Below, piece by piece: positions 20,852 through 33,256 of a stretch of DNA of 64,000 nucleotides. The notes below the pieces were generated by a model. It did no database searches. It had not been told where the DNA came from and worked only from the letters and a program-made list of their open reading frames with translations. Origin of the DNA: Bugula neritina (taxonomy: Eukaryota > Bryozoa > Gymnolaemata > Cheilostomatida > Bugulidae); the NCBI GenBank assembly GCA_964035545.1, contig OZ037766.1:8875722-8939721 (forward strand), in the 5' to 3' direction. Both the position numbers and the translations under genes were made by a program. The number at the start of each line of letters is the position of its first letter. Position 1 is the stretch's first letter.

Positions 20852-21105
20852 TGTATTTAGTATTTATTATGAAATACGTTATTGATTGCTGATTTAACTT
20901 ATCGAGCAAACTGACTGACTGATTTAATTATTTGATAATAAAATGTTTATTAGAATGAAAAACAGCGTGATGGTTTTGTATAATATAAAACGGAAGAGAG
21001 AGTAAACAAGTATACAGCGATTCTAGTAAAGCAATTAGTTAGCATATTGTCACGTGATTGTCATGAATGTGATTAGCGATAGGATCGCATGATTGTTTCT
21101 CAACA
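20834..21105 (-). repeat. 5' LTR of the copia element
   Basis: The 272-bp right copy, identical to 16418-16689. Its last 18 nt (20851-20834) contain the Gag-Pol ATG and first six codons, so both LTRs carry the start codon. Confidence 0.97.
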
Positions 21106-21540
21106 TGGAGATCTCTGAATTATTGCTTTGTGACCAATTTTCAGATCCCGAATAGTCCTTGGAAGAAAACTGTTCAGGTACTTGGTACTGTTAGCACCCA
21201 CTGATCGGGGCTGTCCTCTCGCTTGGGAGCGAGTCTGTATAGTTCTGTCTGTTGGTTTGTTCAGCAGATCATCATAGGCAGAGCTGAGAGCCAGATGTTG
21301 TTCTTCTTTTGCCAGAATCTTCATAAGAAGATTCATACGTCTGGTTCTCCTTCGTTGTTCAAGGGGCTGTAGGCAGAATTTCTTCATGACACTTTCGACA
21401 TCTTTGTGGCCTTTAATATTGGCTATGAATCGCACTGCGTCCACTTGTATCTATTCTAAGTCAGAAATATCCTTCCTGCAGGTTGGGTCCCACGCTTAGT
21501 TTGTGTTATGAAATAGTATTCTTAAATATCTAATCCTTCG
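21106..21540 (-). pseudogene. LINE (non-LTR retrotransposon) ORF2 C-terminal remnant
   Basis: The minus-strand translation shows AWDPTCRKDISDLE, an in-frame TAG, then IQVDAVRFIANI, QRRRTRRMNLLMKI and YLNSFLPRTIRDL. This follows the C-terminal layout of Jockey/CR1-like LINE ORF2 proteins (WDP, then IQ..A.RF, then SF.PRTI). There are at least two in-frame stops (TAG before IQVDAV, TAA before AWDP), so it is dead. The copia element interrupts its 3' end; the frame continues for a few codons to a stop beyond 16412. The exact LINE clade is not determined. Confidence 0.75.
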
Positions 21541-21575
21541 AAGGAGAAGGCTGTTGTGACAATTCTGTGAGGATC

Positions 21576-22086
21576 AGGGTTGGGGTCAATTACATGTGAA
21601 TGTAATTAATTACAATTACATGAAAATTTGTCAATTACAATTATAATTACAGTTAAAAATTAATGTAATTAATTACAATTACATGGCAATGTAATTAATT
21701 ACAATTACAATTACTTTTGTTCTCACAAGGAATAAATAGAAGTTATATGCAATCTCACTTATAGGGTCCATCTACCAGGGGCAATTTTGACAGTGGTGAA
21801 CCTCCTTTGTTTTCAACAGTGATACTATACAGTATACTACACTAACTTAATCTGAACTTGTTATTTAACAGTAGGCATGGCAGGAAGAGCATGAATTTTT
21901 TAAGATTTAAAAGTTTGAAGAAATTGATACGTAATTAAAAAGTAATTGTAAATATTAATTACATTAAATATGTAATTAATTACAATTACAATTACATTTT
22001 TATATATCAATTACAAATTACATTCAATTACTTGAAAAAATGTAATTAATTACAACCAATTACAAATTACAATTACCCCAGCCCTG
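21576..22086. mobile_element. hAT-type MITE rich in TAATTACAATTAC
   Basis: The 511-bp element begins CAGGGTTGGGGTCAATTAC and ends CAATTACCCCAGCCCTG, matching inverted ends. A perfect 8-bp target-site duplication GTGAGGAT is at 21568-21575 and 22087-22094. Clusters near both ends consist of near-palindromic TGTAATTAATTACAATTACA words. It carries no coding region. Confidence 0.93.
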
Positions 22087-22099
22087 GTGAGGATGCAGC

Positions 22100-22370
22100 A
22101 ATAAACGTCAGTTATCTTCTCTTATCAGATCCCGATCCGTTTTGAATTGAATAGTTCATAAGCAGATGAAAGCTATTTTTATGACGCTCTTCATTTGAGG
22201 GTATTCTCGTTAATAAAGTAGGTCGGTGGCGGTTCCCCAGCATGCAAGAGTTTTAAGCTGAAGCTCAGTACGAGCTTAACTGATGACACATATCTCTGCT
22301 AGGTTAGCAATAAACCTGATGGCTTGGTTTTGGGCGTGCTTAATTTCCTTTTAGATGATTTTGTTGTTTC
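22100..22370 (-). pseudogene. Second, more decayed LINE tail remnant
   Basis: Around 22299-22339 the minus strand reads KHAQNQAIRFIANL, close to IQVDAVRFIANI of the LINE fragment at 21106-21540. Further downstream in that orientation SSAYELFN resembles SSAYDDLLN, in a different frame and with stops. This suggests a second degraded copy or a broken continuation of the same family beyond the MITE. Confidence 0.45.
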
Positions 22371-24449
22371 CCTCAATGTGTCTTCATATTCAAAAATAGG
22401 CCTACATAGACTTAGGTATGCAATTAATTTTGCTTTCATGGGAACGTTGTAGCTCTTGTATGTTCAATACAACTAAGTATTTTGTTGGCATTGTTGATTT
22501 TAGATGTAGTATATCTATTAAACTTCAGATTAGACTGCTTGATTACACCAAATTATTATAATGCAAGGTGAATGTAGTCTTCAAGTAGAATTGATAATAT
22601 TAATCATAATGGATAAATGATACTGATGATTATTATAACACCAATGATTATGATAATGATCATAGTGATAGTATTTTAGTTTGTTACTTATAATACAACT
22701 AGTTAATAGTACTACGTATGTAAATAATTATAATAGTGATACCCATACTTATAGTTGTACAATTATTATATGACTATGAGTCATGACTAGTGATCATGAC
22801 TAGTATCAAATATAAAACCAAGTATGCTGATAATGCTGTTGATTATTCATTTAGTTTTGCAATGGCCCGTGACTGTGAACCAGTAATGAGAAAGTAGAAT
22901 GCAGATCTAGAGCTGTATATTTGTAATTTTTGAATATGTTAGTTTTATAGGTGTAGGAAACTCTTGTGGTCACAAAATAAATGATGTGAATGACGAAATA
23001 TAAAACTTTAATAACAGAAGTAACCACAATTCAAATATGTATAGCAATAAATAGAATAATTTAATGAGATCATTGGAAAAAAAATCAAGTTTGAACTCTA
23101 TTTACTAAATTTAGGTCTCTACTCATTCATTTCATATTTCTCTGACTGTTTTTACAGCCATGCAAATAGTAGTGTAAAATAACATTTCCAAATGCTGCTA
23201 TGTAAAAAGTTGTAGCACCCTATTTGATAAATATTTAGTTATCTTTTACCTTTATAGAAGAAGTTAAAAGAAAAAAGCGATCTATGTAAGTTTTACATGC
23301 ATGTACATCAATTTACTTATTGCTTGTTGCTTATATATTTTTTTGAGCTTTGATAGTGATTTTTAATATGATTGTATTAATGACTATTAATCACCATTTG
23401 TGCATAACCAGTTTACAACAAATTGTAGTGCTTTAAGCTATCAATATAATATTTTATTATATGTAAACAATATAACAGGCGCATTTTTATTTGTACAGGT
23501 ATTTAAAAAAAAACTTGTTAAGTTCTTAAATAGAGAACGTGTCACATAAAGTAATATGAATTATTTCATATTTTTGCCATCATAAAAGTCATTTTTTAAA
23601 TCTGCAACAGCTAGCAATACTAATTAACTTCATTTTATAAATGCATCATTTTAAACAGTTTTTTTAAATGTAATTTATTGAAAGAAAAGTTTGATTCTAT
23701 TAAACTTTTTATCAAGTTTCAAATTTTTGCAAGCATAAATCTGTTACATTTTTTTCTCAACCAGAAAAATTAAGTTTCAATGAAATGTATTGTATAAAAT
23801 CTATAGGGAACGAAATTCTGGTGTTAGTTAGATCTAGCAGTAAATTGTGAAAAATAGAATGTCATTTTTGTGAATTTTACGAGAAAAAAAAGATTTAAAA
23901 TGGCAGCTACTGTCTCAAACTGATTTTTAGATCATTTGTATAAAGTTCCTTACTTAGGCATAGCTTCTTACCCACTGATAGCCGTTTAAATACTCTTAAT
24001 TAAAACTTTGGTTATTTCATTCCAATTATTCTCTTCATTTTTTCTATTATTTGATAAAGTTTCCCAAACTTATTCACTAGGTACAAACTTTTATAACTTT
24101 AAATTTTGCCAAGGATTTTCACTTGATGTCTATTTATTTAAAATCTCTTGAAAAATAAAGCTATTTTAGAATGAATTGCTGGAAGACATTTTCTAAATAC
24201 TGTCAATATTTGAAATAGACTCTCACAATGTGAGTGTTTTGTATTCACTACTGAGAGCGACTCTAGTCTTTAGAGTTTAGTGTGACAAACAATCTTGTTG
24301 ATGGAACTTTGAAATGGGTTTATTACTGAAACCAAAACTTATAGCAGTACATCACAATCAATAAATTTAGTCATTTTCAATGTTTATATGACTTTCTGCA
24401 ACTGTTGCTTTGCAGTCGATGTAATGCCTTTGCATGTTTACTCATTCTC
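22371..24449. other. Spacer upstream of the nuclear receptor gene
   Basis: No gene was found. 22600-22810 has TAN-rich low-complexity text like that at 14.5-16.3 kb. A good acceptor (CTTTGCAG, ending 24415) just before the first coding exon suggests a 5' UTR intron, so an untranslated first exon probably lies in this stretch, but I cannot place it. Confidence 0.5.
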
Positions 24450-27400
24450 ATGGAAAAATTCAATGAAGGAGATGAAACTCAGACTGCTAGAGAGAAAAAA
24501 CTGCCATACCTTCCACCGTGTCGTGTTTGCGACAGTGTAGCATCTGGCTTTCATTATGGTAATTTATCCATTGCTGTTAAGAAATTTTGGGGTAAAAGCT
24601 TATTTTAAAAATATTGCAATAAATTATTTTAAGTTTTATGCAAACATGAATTTGTACTATCTTATTGTGAAGTATGTCTAACAACTGCTTTATTGTCTTT
24701 ATTAAAAGTATTTAATAACTTGTTTGAACATTGATTATTGGAAATTTAAATAGTCATCGTCAATTTATTGATTTGCAAAGAAAAAATCTACTGATGTTAA
24801 TTATAGTTTATTCAACAAGCTTTTGCAGGACTCTTTTTAATTTTTGGGATATTTTCAAAAGTAAAAAAGCGTTTGGTGAAATTTCGATCAGAAATGTGAA
24901 TTGTTTATTTTGCAGGTGTTAATACTTGCGAGGCATGCAAAGGGTTTTATAGACGAAGCATTGCACGCAAAACTCCTTATTCTAAATGTACTGGGAATGG
25001 TAACTGTGATATAATATTGACAAACCGAAATGCTTGTGCATCTTGTAGACTTGAAAAGTGTGTTGCTGTAGGAATGAGCAAAGAAGGTGTGTTTTAATGA
25101 ATATTATGTATTATAGCTAGAAAACATGCTTGCTGGTCCAGCAATTAGACTTGCTTGTGTACTGCCATTTTTATCACCAGTAAGGGTTTTTTAATTAAAG
25201 GTCAAGATTACTTAGGATTTTTTCAATGGCTAGAATTCTATTTAACTGGTGTTACTTTAACGTCAGCTATGGTGACCATTAATTAGTTTATTTTAAGCAT
25301 TTGATTAGTGGTAAAATTTATCATTAATAGTAGCATAGTTCTAAATTTCATCAGGCTAATCAATGTCAAGTTAATGTTGAAACTTTAAATTGTGTCATTT
25401 GAAGTGCAATTTTATAAACTATTATTTATTCGGTGTCATTAATTGTTTGCTAAATTCCACTAAGTTGATTATTCTGAAATTCATATATCCGTTCATGTAA
25501 AAGATAAAGTATCTGTTGATGTTGACGTTTCATCGCCATGTCCTGAATGAATGACTTGAATGAATTATGATATGATATTATGATAAACAAGCATATTAAA
25601 TCACATACTAATACAGTGTCTCATGGATATGATCTTTGCTCTACAATCTGCAACCTATTTCATGCTCAGATCAAGTATCATTTTAATGCTTAAACATGGT
25701 AAGTGTTGTCTTTACAGTTGCTGATTGTAAGTTTAAAATATTACAATAGCAAATCTTCAACTTTTAATTTATGAACAATTTTTGAAAAAATATTTTACAC
25801 ACCATTTCATCAATTTCATACAACATGGCAGGCATGCATAATGGATAGTTTTTGCTAAAGACTTAATGTGTCATATGGAGTTTAAAATTTTTGAAAAGCT
25901 TAGAAAATTTTAAACATTTAAATTAATTTATTCCCAATTTCTTGAAACTGTTGAATATTAATATTAGTTGTATTCCCATATCTCATATTTTATCCATGCA
26001 TCAATTTTAAATTAAAGTTTAAATAACAAATGAGTAAAATAGAGGAAGTTTTGTGGGTAGAAACTTAGTCAATCGTGACACGTTTCGCTAGACTGAGGGT
26101 ACAATTTCTACCTGGGCTAATGATGACATTAGGGAGAGCACCCAGTTAAAATTACTTGCGTGTTACTTGTTGGTAGCAGAGCCTGCGGCAAAGGAAGTTG
26201 ATAACTTTAAAGAAATACCTTATCATTGTATTATAGGGATGGTAACGATAAACAACCCTAATAGAGCTAATGCTTAAAATTAAAACAAATTCTTAGATTT
26301 ATTGAGTTATTTTGTTTGTATCACAACAATGATAATACAGTGTAGTATTATACAGTTATTAGAATTTTTGTTATTTATAAGAGTTTCATGGAAAATCACA
26401 TTTAATTCATGATAAGTTTCAAACAATATATGATTCTTGTTGTATGTTATAGTTAGTAGCGAATTTTATATAATGGCATAACTTGGGAAGTTTAACAATA
26501 CTTTTTTGCCTATTACTTTGTTTAAACATTCAAGTTGAAAAATGTTAAAGCTACGGTTTGTTTAGTACTACATTCCAGTGCCTACTCCATTTCCATTTTA
26601 TATACGAATCCACAGTTTATGCCTTTGCTTGTGTAGCTATTAAAACTGGACGGTACACACATAAGAAGAGAACTTTAGACACATTAGAGATTAAGCATGT
26701 CACCCCATGCAGCCTGCCATCATCTGTAGCTGAGCCCGATACACCAGATCATTCTTTACCAAGTGTTAGTGCTGGTGAAAGTGAGGAGAAATTAGCTTCG
26801 CTTGCTAACGAGATTTGTCAAGCTTACCGTAAGAGTTTTGTTGATGCTACCTATTTGAATGAGCATGCAGAGGAGATAAATAAAATAGTTGAACAGATGC
26901 TGAGTGATAGAGGTTTGTCCGAAGTGATGGGGGTCCTATATAGCCCCGGTCATACACCGTCCAATGATGAAGATCATCAACAACTTGCTGAGTTTGTTGC
27001 TGTTGTAAGTGTACATTATTAATGTGTTAATATTTTTAATCATCACATACCTTTTTCATTGCTCATACATGCATTATATTGCCTGCTTACCTTTTGATCT
27101 CTTTATTTTGGGCTTCAAATACCTCTGATTGTTTTAAATTTTAGGTATTGATATGAAAAAATTGTATAGAGGTAGATAATTTGTTTATGATCAGATTTGA
27201 TTTACTATTGTTAAGAACTATTTAAAATTCAATTTTTACATTTTGATGATTTTTGTGTTGGTATTCTTGAAATAAAAAAAAACAAAACTTATCTAATGAA
27301 AAACATTATCACAGTCATTCTGGTCTTCTGAAATGACACTAAGGGTTTTTGATGCTTCAAGTAGTTCTGCATCGATTTTGTTTTCTTGTAATGATTTTAA

Positions 27401-29158
27401 TATTTTATTGAATTTTATGGTGAAAGCACACCAGTCTGTTGAAGAAAACATTGTTATATTGTAGGGCGTCGTATAATATAAAATTGTTTGTTGAATGTCA
27501 TTAAGCTGTTTTTAGCAGACAACTAATGACCTTGTGTTATACGATTTGACAGGCTGAAAAGACTATTGCATCTTTAGGAGATAGTGACTTGTCTGAACTC
27601 GATCGTCTCATGGAGATGCCACAATACAAACAATTGGCGACTCAGCTGTTTGAGCTATGGCTTCATCGGATAGACCGACTCATCAGGATGTTTGTTCATT
27701 TTGTCAGAAAACTCCCTCAATTTCAGACTCTCCCAGTCAATGATCAGATAACATTAATTAAAGCGTCACGGCAGGAAGTTTCCATGCTATTAATGTCTGC
27801 TTACTACAGACCAGAGTGGGGTTCTATGATAGATTATAGGCAGGAGTCAGGAACCATTACATTGATACCAGGCGTTATTTTAAAAATTTTGTACATGGTT
27901 GATGAGGATTATCCAGAAGGTGGGGACCACAATCACCTGTTTATCAGGTAGTTATTCCTATGCGAGTTTATATTTTGATGCTAGATTCAGTAGCCATGTT
28001 TTCTCGTAATGTCTTGTGTGTTATCGGTTTTAGATGTATGAAACAAATGATGGCTTTAGACATGAAAGTAGAAAATGTATCTGTTCTGTCTGCCATATGT
28101 GTGTTCTCTAGTGATCGGGATGGCTTATCTTCTGAAGTCTTATCTACCATATCTCACATTCAAGAAACGCTCACTCAGGTACACACCTTACCTTGTAATA
28201 ATGTATTGCAGCTAACTGAATTTACCAGCTTTAATCAAATGTAAACTGCTTTATTAATTCACATTTTTGCAGTTTACTGAATTATTTATTTTGATTTTTG
28301 ATGAGGCATTCCTAGTTTAACAAAGTCCAGTAAAAATTTTATTCCATGTGGTAGTTTTATGCTTACATACCTTTTGGCTGCTTTTTCATGTCAAACAGAA
28401 AATGCTTTCATCACTAGTTTGAAGAATAAAATTTATTGGAAGTTATTTCAAACTATAAAGTATAAATCTTCTACCAGCTATTTAGTATAGTATGCAGCGT
28501 ATTACAATATATTATTTGTGTATATGTTATTTGATAATGCTAACAAAAGCAGCTTAATACAATTGTTCTACTGTCACCTTTCATCTTCTTCTCCCATCCA
28601 AGAAAAATTAAAAATGCTCGCCTAAATATGTGAAAATGTTCTGCTTTGTTTTGATTTATGTTTATCGTAAACCTAATTGTGCATGTAGCTGTCAGAAACT
28701 TTTTTTTGACATTTTGCAAAGCAAAGCTCTTAGTAAAATTGTTTGTACTTAGTAAATGATTTTAATACACCATTTATAATTGGTGCAGTGAAAAGGTGTT
28801 ATGATGTTATTAAAACAGTTTTTAGTATTTAAATAGCATGCATTATGTTATCATAATATAAAAGTATGTTTCTATGCCTAGCTAGTGATGAATTCCATGC
28901 TAAGTATCTAAATTTGTGGGTTTTTAGGTGTTACTATATACGTTAAAAAGATCTCACTCGACAGATAAACACGCATTACCAAAGTTTCTAATGATGTTAC
29001 CTTCATTACGTTTACTCAATGAGTACAATAAAAATGCAATGTTGACGTGTCGACAGAAATTTAGGCCAACGGTGCCTCCTCTACTTCAAGAAATTTTCCC
29101 CGCTCTATTAAAAAAGCCAACCAGTGAGCAGGAGATGGATTCAACAGAGAGTTTGTGA
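24450..29158 (+). CDS. NR1-like nuclear hormone receptor
   Basis: Six coding exons: 24450-24558, 24916-25086, 26637-27004, 27553-27947, 28034-28178, 28928-29158. They total 1419 nt and 472 aa with phases 1,1,0,2,0. It is a DNA-binding transcription factor. Finger 1 uses C24, C27, C41, C44 and finger 2 uses C61, C67, C77, C80 (spacing C-x5-C-x9-C-x2-C). The intron inside finger 1, after FHYG, is at a common receptor position. The P-box is EACKG at 42-46, where EGCKG is usual. The C-terminal extension reads GRYTHKKRT. The ligand-binding domain occupies about 200-455 and includes LPVNDQITLIKASRQEV (helix 3-5 signature) and the AF-2 core LLQEIF at 448-453, so coactivator recruitment looks possible. 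LBD helices 10-12 look LXR/NR1H-like, while finger 2 looks more NR1D/E/F-like. It is an orphan within NR1; orthology is unresolved. The start is the first in-frame ATG after the presumed 5' UTR acceptor. Confidence 0.93.
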
Positions 29159-30531
29159 TATTTGATGAGCTTACTCTACATTTTGAATTTTTAAAATGAG
29201 CTTCTTAATCAAAGGCCGATTATTTGTGCAAATTCTTATTGTTCCTGTTGATATAATATCTATGCAAAACTCATGAACCCATATGTTAGAAATGTTAAGC
29301 TGTTTCCTTTAGATATTTCCCACAGTCTTTTTATGATGAATTTTATATTAGGTTTAATTTATACCTAAAAACTGATAATTTGTGAAAATAATTGCTAAAA
29401 GTTTTGTGGAATTTTTAAATTGATTTTTTGACAGCATTGGTCATACATGATGGCATAATTCTGTGAATATTCAGCATGTGAAATTGAAGTAGTTGATCAT
29501 TTGAAGAATCAATTAAATTTATTTTATTCAGTTTGTATTATAGAAGAGATGATTTTTTAGTAAATTTAAAAAACTTCCTAACAGATTTTTATTGAGACTT
29601 CTATGCCTACAGGTGATGTTAGTTTTCTAGAATTTGCTAAATATTTTCGTATTGTACCAATGGAATCAATCCATGTATTTTTTAATCTATTCCCTCAGAC
29701 AATCAATTTTCCCTGTTACTGTAATTCTAATCATTTATGGCATTGTAATTTTTTACTTGATTTACATTGTTTAGAAAATCATTATAATTATTCTATTTAT
29801 GTATTATATTGTTTCAGTGATGGTATTGATCATAAATTATGCATTGATATATTTTGTGGTAGTTAGTGAATGCAATTGGCTAGGTCATATTTGCTGATCA
29901 ATAGTAATCAATGTTACATTATAAAACATCATACCTACAGTCTAATCTCTGGTATCTGCTGTACAATCTCTCATATATTCAGTACAGTATTATCCCATAT
30001 TCACGATATAAAACCTCATATTTACAGTATATTTCAAATTTTTAATTGTCAAAGCCAAGATTATTAAAATGGATCATACTGATTGTTTATGCAAAATTTG
30101 CAAAATAGCTAGTAGTAGACTTCAAATATAGTCTATAGATCACTAGAATATGATTGATTTAGGTCATTTATTAGTATTACCAAACTCAGTGTACATGAAA
30201 ATATCTTTTTATTGCAATAACAAACAGTGTATAATTAACAATTGGGCATATAATATATATTTCAGTGAAATCTTTACCATTTCACTTTAAGCTTAGAAAA
30301 TGGAATAACTGATCCTTTTAATTGAGCTTACAATAAACACATTGGTTGTGCATTTTCAAAATAAAATGCTCTGTTGACTTTTGGTTAAATATGATTGGAT
30401 GTTGAAAACTACATGCAAGGCAAAAGAGAATAATTATACTATAATTCTATTGATACAAGTTATATCTTTTCTACAATGGTTGTCAAAACATTGTATTATC
30501 CTGTTGCTATCAAAACACACATTTTTATATG
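29159..30531. other. Convergent spacer: 3' UTRs of two genes
   Basis: The space between the nuclear receptor (+) and the 333-aa gene (-) contains no recognisable gene. Short open frames at 29603-29866 and 29870-30067 are AT-rich and start at no plausible context. AATAAA words occur near 30330 and 30359 on the plus strand. Confidence 0.5.
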
Positions 30532-33256
30532 TTATACAGTGACTATTTGTTTCCCTCCAACATTTTGATATTCTGTTTTGTACATCTGTGGTGCACACAT
30601 GTAGGCTGATTTTGCTCCTGGTGCTAAAAATACATATGATTAGCGTAACTTCCTTATTTAGTTTGTGTTCTCCAAGTAAAAGTGATAATTTGGACATATT
30701 TTGCTTATATGATTTTATATCGCAAAGTTACTGAAGCTAAATATGTAGAAAATTACCTGGAAGCACGAAAGGTGTGTCCACAGGGATGTACACATCTTTC
30801 GCTCTCTTCACATCCATAGGATTCTGATAACGATCTGTCTTCTCAGATTTTAATCCTCTGAAATTTTTAAAAAGGAAACATTTTAAACAGCACTGCTTTC
30901 GAGCTTGATTATTATTATCTAGCAGTATTGCATCACTACTGAATTATCAAAGTGTGTAGTAACTTGATCACACATTTAAAAACCAGTTTTTTGGTTCAAG
31001 TTGCACTTACCCATGTGGTACTGGTACCATCGCGTTTGGCAGTCTAGGAATATACTTTGTTCTGTGTTTAAATTGCATACTATCTACCATTGGAAGCTTT
31101 TCTCGGGGAACTGTGTTTTTCGGTAGAGGACTAAAATGATACGTGCAAACTAAACAAAACTAGCAAAAATATTTTGTGAAGGATTTTTATAGTGTTAGAT
31201 TTGCATGAGTAATAAACTAGATGGACACATTTGCGGGCTGTAGAAACTGTTACAATAACTTTACACAAAATATTCATTATTTCATACTTTTCATGTAGGC
31301 CATGTCCCCACACTTTTGGATACTCTTCACATTCCCAGTACGTGGGTACATTTTTCTCAGGGTAGCCTTTCAACTCCCTTTCTTTGAATTTTCTGTGAGT
31401 TGCTTGATTGGTGGTTGTATACATGTCATTAAGATTGAGCACACCCTTGTCATTTGGATAAATATCTTTACCTGCCATTGCTTCATTTCTGGTAGAGGGC
31501 ACCATTTGCTAAAACAGATATTCCTTATCTTGATAGGTGACTTGTAAAATCTGTTGGCTAAAACACACTAAATAGTATTTTTTACAGGTAACTAACTTAG
31601 TATTATAACAAAATTAATGTCATGAAGCTTTATCTTTTGTGCAACAATTAACAACCTTTGATGGGCCCTCATTTTGGTGAGCTTGCAGATTGTAGGGCTG
31701 TGGTCCACCTTTGAAATCAATGGGCTCTGACAAACCAGGTCGTGCATTAAACTCGGCATGAGTTTCAGATTGCTGATTTCCCATGGTCAGGGGTTTTCTC
31801 CAGCCACCTTTTCCAAGCTGAAAAAGCATTAAGCATTATTTTTACTTTTAATATGTTAGGATTTGTAAATTAATTTCTGTTTATTAAGTTTATGTCAAAA
31901 ATATTGACTGAATTTTTATACAACAAGACCACAAAAATGTTTCAATACTTGCATAGAAGGTAATTTATAAATATTTTCAATGCTTAGATATGCATCACAA
32001 ATAAATGTAAAAACATTTCTTCAACACATTAATGATTGCTGCTCCACTACATCAAATTTTTTTTCCAAGTACCAATGCAAGTATTGTAACTTTTAAAAAT
32101 GAGTATTTAGATTTTAGAGATTATGCAGTCAAAACTATTCTTGGTAAAATATAAAATGAGATAGTTGTTTACAGTATAAATTTTGATTTAATTCTATAAC
32201 CCTACATGGTAATTAGTTACTTTATTGGTACGTAGTGGATTAGAGCAGATGAACAACATATTGCACTATCCATTACTATTTTTATTGTAAGTTAAATCTT
32301 CAGCTCTTGATAATAATTGTTTTTCAACAAGTGTCATAGTAGTGCATATACTGACTTACTTTCTCAGCATGGTCTTTCACATAATTTACTTTATAAAGTG
32401 CTGGTGCTTTTTTGTACACGTTACTTTTTCCATTTCCGTATGGTCCACCTAAAAACTTTCTATCATGAACTTTACCATTTGTAGTTTCAAAGTATCGATC
32501 TTTAGGCATTTCATCCATTTTTGCTAGTACCGGAGGCAATGAATCTTTCATTGTAGACTAAAACATACAAAAAGATGCAGATTATCAAATCAGTAACAGT
32601 ACTATATTTTATAAGCAGGTTTCAAATATTTTAGTCTAAAGTACATGTTTCATATAATCCAATATAGTCACTTTAAGAGCTTGTTGTGGCTCGTGCAACT
32701 GCAGAGAGAATAAAAACAATTAATATATTACACTTGATAGCTTAATGCCTTAATTTAACATATACAGTAAATGCTGCAAATAAGTAAGATATAGGCAAGC
32801 TGTAAGTGTATCTAGTAGTTACAAATTAGTTATACAGACTTAAATTCTAACCCCCACCACAAACAACAAGCTACTTAAAAAACTCACAAGTTTAGAACAA
32901 TAAACACACATTAATAAACTGATACATAAGTTACATAATTCAACATTAAAAGCCTAAAAAGAGCTACATTTTAGACAAATGATAATCTGTGTTAAAAGTT
33001 ATGCTAGGTATTTTGCTCCATTGACTTGTTCTCAAATAGAGCATAATAACTGCGTTTGATTATACATGTAATATAGAATTAAAATTGAAAAAAAAATTCA
33101 TTCCCAACAACTATAAAATATTAGCACTATATTTTTATCAAAGCATACCTTAAAGGTAGTTTCAGGAAAATAGTAACCATCTCTCCAATGATGCCCTACA
33201 CCTGTAGATGTTAGGTGAGTGTCAGTCCTCGAATTAATGTGATGAGAAGGATTCAT
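30532..33256 (-). CDS. Unrecognised 333-aa protein, possibly axonemal
   Basis: Seven exons on the minus strand: 33256-33149, 32557-32360, 31817-31656, 31508-31288, 31130-31011, 30857-30757, 30623-30532. They total 1002 nt and 333 aa with phases 0,0,0,2,2,1. It starts MNPSHHINSRTD and ends GGKQIVTV. There is no signal peptide, membrane segment or coiled coil. The protein is rich in Gly, Pro, Tyr, Lys and Asn, with recurring short aromatic/Pro motifs ([67 protein letters not shown]). Such an extended, loop-rich composition is common in ciliary microtubule inner proteins, but I recognise no family, so that is inference only. The exon 3 donor (AAAG|GTTGTT) is weak; reading through it would end the protein 11 codons later. 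Part of exon 2 and intron 2 is duplicated in inverted orientation at 9752-10286. Confidence 0.85.

Larger units (their letters stand above)
16418..21105 (-). mobile_element. Full-length Ty1/copia LTR retrotransposon
   Basis: A 4688-bp complete element: two identical 272-bp LTRs, TGGAG target duplications, a primer-binding site, one uninterrupted 1384-codon Gag-Pol frame and a polypurine tract. Domain order (Gag, protease, integrase, reverse transcriptase, RNase H) is that of Ty1/copia, with integrase before RT. Identical LTRs and an intact frame mean insertion was recent on an evolutionary scale. The element lies inside LINE debris whose coding remnant resumes at 21106. Animal copia lineages such as GalEa share the internal tRNA-Met primer, but the clade was not tested. 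Confidence 0.97.

Noticed and set aside
29603-30067. Two AT-rich plus-strand frames in the convergent spacer
   Set aside because: No homology, no splice or initiation context; expected by chance in 3' UTR sequence.
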